Source of the DNA: Actinomycetota bacterium
Lineage (GTDB): Bacteria > Actinomycetota > Actinomycetes > S36-B12 > CAIYMF01
Direction: 5' to 3'
NCBI GenBank assembly: GCA_009699025.1
Contig: WLOZ01000063.1
Coordinates: 1-8,527, forward strand
DNA: 8,527 nucleotides
The position numbers and the translations under genes were made by a program. Below, in pieces: positions 5,526 to 8,527 of this stretch (position 1 is its first letter; each line of letters opens with the position of its first letter). The notes below the pieces were generated by a model. It ran no database searches. It was given only the letters and a program-made list of their open reading frames with translations, and was not told where the DNA came from.

Positions 5526-6308
5526 ATGTTCACGTCGATCGCGAGTCGCTCAGTCATCGTCACCGGTGGCACCAAGGGAATCGGCAAGGGAATCGCCCGC
5601 GCCTTTGCGAAGGCTGGCGCCAACGTGCTCATCACCGGGCGAGATGAGGCAGCAGCCGAGGCGACGTGTGACGAGCTCACCGCGCTGGGCGGAGGCACCG
5701 TGACCTACCTGCTGGGCGATGTAGCCGACCGCGCCGCGTGCGAGTTGATGGCAGCGACAGCGATCGAGCGCAATGGCGGAATCGACGTGCTGTGTGCCAA
5801 CGCTGGAGTCTTCCCTGACGCCAAGCTGGTCGACATGACCGAGGCCGACATCGACCTGGTGCTCGGCACCAACGTGAAGGGCACGATGTTCTCGGTGCAG
5901 ACTTGCCTTGCGGCGCTCACCGATTCTGGCCGTGGCCGGGTGATTCTCACCTCGTCGATCACCGGGCCCATCACCGGCTACCCAGGCTGGTCGCACTACG
6001 GTGCGAGCAAGGCCGCCCAACTGGGCTTTATGCGCACGGCGGCAATCGAGCTGGCCCCGCGCCGCATCACCGTCAATGCGGTGCTGCCCGGAAACATCGT
6101 CACCGAGGGACTCGCCGAGCTCGGCCACGACTACAAGCACATGATGGAGCAGGCCATTCCACTGCGACGGCTCGGCGAGGTTGACGACATCGGCAACGCG
6201 TGTCTGTTTTTCGCCACCGACGAGGCTGCCTATGTCACCGGTCAGGCTCTCGCGGTCGACGGCGGTCAGGTGCTGCCCGAGTCGATCTCAGCGCTTGAGG
6301 CCATGTGA
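5526..6308 (+). CDS. SDR oxidoreductase, S-1-amino-2-propanol dehydrogenase (aminoacetone reductase)
   Basis: 260-residue classical short-chain dehydrogenase. It has the cofactor motif TGGTKGIG (13-20), NAG (92-94), N116, the catalytic S144, Y158 and K162 (YGASK), and VDGG near the end (244-247). The arginine after strand 2 (TGRD, R39) fits NADP(H). The published structure of the M. smegmatis RMM enzyme APDH, as I remember it, names five substrate contacts: Phe95, Thr145, Trp154, Leu195 and, from a neighbouring subunit's C-terminus, Glu251. Here F96, T146, W155, L196 and E252 occupy the same places with a constant shift of one, which is strong support for aminoacetone/1-amino-2-propanol specificity. 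That enzyme was NADP(H)-specific. The gene lies 29 bases after the kinase and 4 bases before the regulator. It probably produces or consumes the amino alcohol that the kinase phosphorylates. Confidence 0.93.
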   Translation: MFTSIASRSVIVTGGTKGIGKGIARAFAKAGANVLITGRDEAAAEATCDELTALGGGTVTYLLGDVADRAACELMAATAIERNGGIDVLCANAGVFPDAKLVDMTEADIDLVLGTNVKGTMFSVQTCLAALTDSGRGRVILTSSITGPITGYPGWSHYGASKAAQLGFMRTAAIELAPRRITVNAVLPGNIVTEGLAELGHDYKHMMEQAIPLRRLGEVDDIGNACLFFATDEAAYVTGQALAVDGGQVLPESISALEAM

Positions 6309-6312
6309 CGCC

Positions 6313-7143
6313 GTGACGACGAGCGCGAGCCGCGTCACCGAGGAGGCGCAGGGCGACTTCGGTCTGGGGCCGATCGCGGCCGATGCTCGCACGCGTGTAC
6401 TCGACCTCATTGCTCAGCGTGAGCTGCGGTCGGGTGATCGAGTCGGCGCTGAGCGCGAGTTGGCCGAAAGCCTCGGGGTGAGCCGCTCAACCCTGAGGCA
6501 GGCACTGGGAATCCTTGAGAGCTCCGGTGTGGTGCGCAGCGTGTCAGGTCGTTCCGGAGGCATCTTCGTGGCGGGGCCCAAGGTCGAGCGCGACCTGTCG
6601 CAAATCGTGGGCATTCCCGAACTCCTGCGCGGGCAGGGGTTCACCGCAGGCTCCCGCCTCGTGAGCGTGTCGGTGGTGCCGGCCGACGAGAAGTCGGCGG
6701 CTGCCCTGAACCTTGTGCCGGGTGCCTTTGTGGTGTCGATCGTGCGCATCAGGCTCGCTGACGGTGTTCCCATCTCGCTCGAGCACGCTCGACTGCCGGC
6801 CGACAAGGTTCCCGGGCTGCCTGAGCGCGAGCTGGGCGGCTCTCTCTACGAACTGCTCGAGCGCGAGTACGACCTGCGCCCGCACGAGGCGACTGAGCGC
6901 ATCGAGGTGATGTATGCCACCACCGACGAGGCGTCCATCCTCGGCGTTCGGCTCGGAGCCTCGCTGCTCTCTGTTCAGCGCACTACGGTCGATGCTCACG
7001 GTGTTCCCTTTGAGTACTCGCACGACCTCTTTCGCGCTGACCGCACACGCATCGTGGTGCGCTCGCTGGGCCTTCGCGACCCTCAGGGTGCCAGCCTCGT
7101 TGATGTGCACTCGGTGGAGTTTCGAACACGAGAAGCCCGATGA
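6313..7143 (+). CDS. GntR-family transcriptional regulator, HutC/UTRA subfamily
   Basis: 276-residue DNA-binding regulator. The N-terminal winged helix (about residues 22-88) shows the GntR pattern: LRSGDRVGAERELAESLGVS (38-57), RSTLRQALGILESSGVV (58-74), then a wing with GRSGGIFV (79-86). Residues about 100-250 form a UTRA effector domain: LRGQGFTAGSR, then ALNLVPGAFVVSIVRIRLADGVPISLEHARLP, and a C-terminal LLSVQRTTVDAHGVPFEYSHDLFRADR. UTRA domains bind small metabolites, often sugar phosphates or amino-acid-related compounds; a pathway intermediate is a fair guess here. The start GTG lies 4 bases after the dehydrogenase stop with only a distant GAGG (6297-6300), so translation is probably coupled. 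The frame is open back to 6181, but that part lies inside the dehydrogenase gene. The gene overlaps the amidase by 4 bases (ATGA). The operator is probably upstream of this window. Confidence 0.9.
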   Translation: MTTSASRVTEEAQGDFGLGPIAADARTRVLDLIAQRELRSGDRVGAERELAESLGVSRSTLRQALGILESSGVVRSVSGRSGGIFVAGPKVERDLSQIVGIPELLRGQGFTAGSRLVSVSVVPADEKSAAALNLVPGAFVVSIVRIRLADGVPISLEHARLPADKVPGLPERELGGSLYELLEREYDLRPHEATERIEVMYATTDEASILGVRLGASLLSVQRTTVDAHGVPFEYSHDLFRADRTRIVVRSLGLRDPQGASLVDVHSVEFRTREAR

Positions 7144-8527
7144 CTCTCGACCCCAGCACGTTCACCGTTGACTCACTGACCGACGCCTACCGGGCTGGCG
7201 AACTCTCGCCGGTCGAGGTGACGCAGGCCTGTCTTGATCGCATTGCCGAGACTGAGCCCGAGCTCAACGCCTATGTGGTGGTCGATTCCGAGCGTGCACT
7301 CTTGGCGGCCGGTGCCAGCGAGGCGCGCTGGCAGGCGGCGCAGCCGCTGAGCGCGGTCGACGGGGTGCCGGCCTCGGTGAAGGATCTCGTGCTGATGCGA
7401 GGGTGGGCCACTCGCAAGGGCTCGCCGCACACCGACCCCCACGACCTTGCGACCGAGGACTCGCCGGTCGCACAGCGACTCCTCGAGGCGGGCGCGGTGG
7501 TCGTAGGTCGTACCACCACGCCCGAATTTGGTTGGAAGGGCGTGGGCGACAGCCCGCTCACCGGAATCACGCGCAACCCGTGGAACCCCGAGCTGGGACC
7601 GGGCGGCTCGTCGGCGGGTGCCGCGGTGGCGGCGGCCACCGGGTCCGCGGTGCTCAATGTGGGAACTGATGGTGGCGGCTCCATTCGCATGCCTGCCGCG
7701 TTCTGTGGTGTGTTCGGGCTCAAGCCGACAATCGCCCTTGTTCCGCTCTACCCACCGGGCGTATCAGGCTTGCTGAGCCACCTCGGCCCGATCACGCCCA
7801 CGGTCACCGACGCCGCTCACATGATGTCGATCGTGGCGGTGCCAGACCCTCGAGAGATCTATCCCACGCAGCGCGATGACACCTCGTGGATCGAGGGCCT
7901 CGATGCTGGAGTTGTTGGCCTGCGCGTGGCCTACAGCCGCGACTACGGACATGCAGATGTCGACCCGCAGATCGCCGCAGCGGTCGAACGCACTGTGTCG
8001 CTGCTCTCCGACCTCGGCGCCATCATCACCGAGGTCGACCCCGGGCTCCCCGATTGCCGCGACGCCTTCATCGCGCTGTGGGACGCCGCCATGGCTCGTG
8101 GACTTGCGGGGCTACCTGACGACCGCCTCGCGCTGAGCGACCCCGGTCTCGTGGCCACGATGCGCCGGGGTCTGGCGCTGACGGCTCAGCAGTTCCTCGA
8201 TGCCGACGTGGTGCGCCAGCAGGCGACCCTCGCAATCAACCGACTGCTGGTCGACCACGACGTGCTGGTGTCGCCCACGCTGCCGATCACGGCATTCCCG
8301 GTGGGGTCCGACGTGGCAGACTCCGCCACTCAGTCACACTGGGTCGACTGGACCCCGTTCACCTACCCGATCAACATGACGCGCCACCCGGCCGCGGCGA
8401 TTCCGGTGGGTCTCTCGTCACACGGCCTACCCATGTCGATGCAGGTGGTGGGCAACCACTTCGACGACAGGCGCGTGCTGCGCGTGGCACGAGCCGTGGA
8501 AATGGCCCAGCCGTTCGCCCGCCTGCC
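7140..8527 (+). CDS. Amidase-signature family hydrolase (3' end cut by window edge)
   Basis: Open frame of 462 full codons with no stop before the window end; the family is about 460-500 residues, so nearly the whole protein is present. The Ser-cisSer-Lys triad is visible: K81 in VDGVPASVKDL, S157 in GPGGSSAGAAV, and nucleophile S181 in GTDGGGSIRMPAAFCG. The spacing (24 between serines, 100 from Lys to Ser) matches the family. LKPTIALVP (194-202), LGPITPTVTDAA (215-226) and PVGLSSHGLPMSMQVVG (422-438) are further conserved segments. It hydrolyses a C-N amide bond, but the substrate cannot be read from sequence; GatA-like, generic aliphatic or aryl amidases share these motifs. No gatB or gatC neighbour is present, and it is translationally coupled to the regulator (ATGA). 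Release of an amino alcohol or aminoacetone from an amide precursor is a plausible inference. Confidence 0.9.
   Translation, partial: MTLDPSTFTVDSLTDAYRAGELSPVEVTQACLDRIAETEPELNAYVVVDSERALLAAGASEARWQAAQPLSAVDGVPASVKDLVLMRGWATRKGSPHTDPHDLATEDSPVAQRLLEAGAVVVGRTTTPEFGWKGVGDSPLTGITRNPWNPELGPGGSSAGAAVAAATGSAVLNVGTDGGGSIRMPAAFCGVFGLKPTIALVPLYPPGVSGLLSHLGPITPTVTDAAHMMSIVAVPDPREIYPTQRDDTSWIEGLDAGVVGLRVAYSRDYGHADVDPQIAAAVERTVSLLSDLGAIITEVDPGLPDCRDAFIALWDAAMARGLAGLPDDRLALSDPGLVATMRRGLALTAQQFLDADVVRQQATLAINRLLVDHDVLVSPTLPITAFPVGSDVADSATQSHWVDWTPFTYPINMTRHPAAAIPVGLSSHGLPMSMQVVGNHFDDRRVLRVARAVEMAQPFARL

Noticed and set aside
6181..6312. Upstream extension of the GntR frame (ATG at 6181)
   Set aside because: It lies inside the dehydrogenase gene and encodes Ser/Arg-rich shadow sequence. 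GTG at 6313 gives a normal GntR length.
7403..8136. Several short plus-strand frames in the last kilobase (for example 7403-7669, 7876-8136)
   Set aside because: All are out of frame with the amidase, whose frame from 7140 stays open to the window end and holds a complete catalytic triad.

Overview
The window is a single, tightly packed, all-plus-strand operon from a high-GC bacterium. Codon use (GTG starts, third positions mostly G or C) and the gene set point to an actinobacterium. I cannot place it to family; a non-mycobacterial actinobacterium is a guess. The operon encodes a bacterial microcompartment (BMC) of the RMM type (Rhodococcus and Mycobacterium microcompartment), a metabolosome thought to degrade 1-amino-2-propanol or aminoacetone. 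Ten genes are visible. The first is cut at its 5' end by the window edge, and the last runs off the 3' edge close to its expected end.

Layout: (1) 1-573, the C-terminal part of a class III PLP enzyme, probable amino-alcohol-phosphate phospho-lyase. (2) 573-2138, a CoA-acylating aldehyde dehydrogenase with a C-terminal encapsulation peptide. (3) 2142-4473, the shell block: tandem-domain shell protein, PduM-like small protein, vertex pentamer protein, hexamer protein, second tandem-domain shell protein. (4) 4507-5496, an APH-fold kinase. (5) 5526-6308, an SDR matching S-1-amino-2-propanol dehydrogenase. (6) 6313-7143, a GntR/UTRA regulator. (7) 7140-8527, an amidase-signature enzyme. From memory, the order from aldehyde dehydrogenase through the four shell genes is that of the Mycolicibacterium smegmatis RMM locus (MSM0276 to MSM0271).

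Proposed chemistry (inference from the families): the SDR interconverts aminoacetone and 1-amino-2-propanol; the kinase makes the O-phosphate; the PLP enzyme eliminates phosphate and ammonia to give propionaldehyde; the aldehyde dehydrogenase, held in the lumen by its tail peptide, makes propionyl-CoA and NADH. The shell would contain the volatile, reactive aldehyde. The amidase may release the amine from an amide precursor, and the GntR/UTRA protein probably senses a pathway metabolite.

Genes mostly overlap or abut. The longest gap is 75 bases, between the vertex gene and the hexamer gene. That region carries the structure least explained by the coding: three perfect inverted repeats (7, 8 and 12 bp stems) around the hexamer cistron, which could set shell-protein stoichiometry. 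No RNA genes, mobile elements, CRISPR arrays or minus-strand genes were seen, and no stretch over 300 bases lacks a gene.
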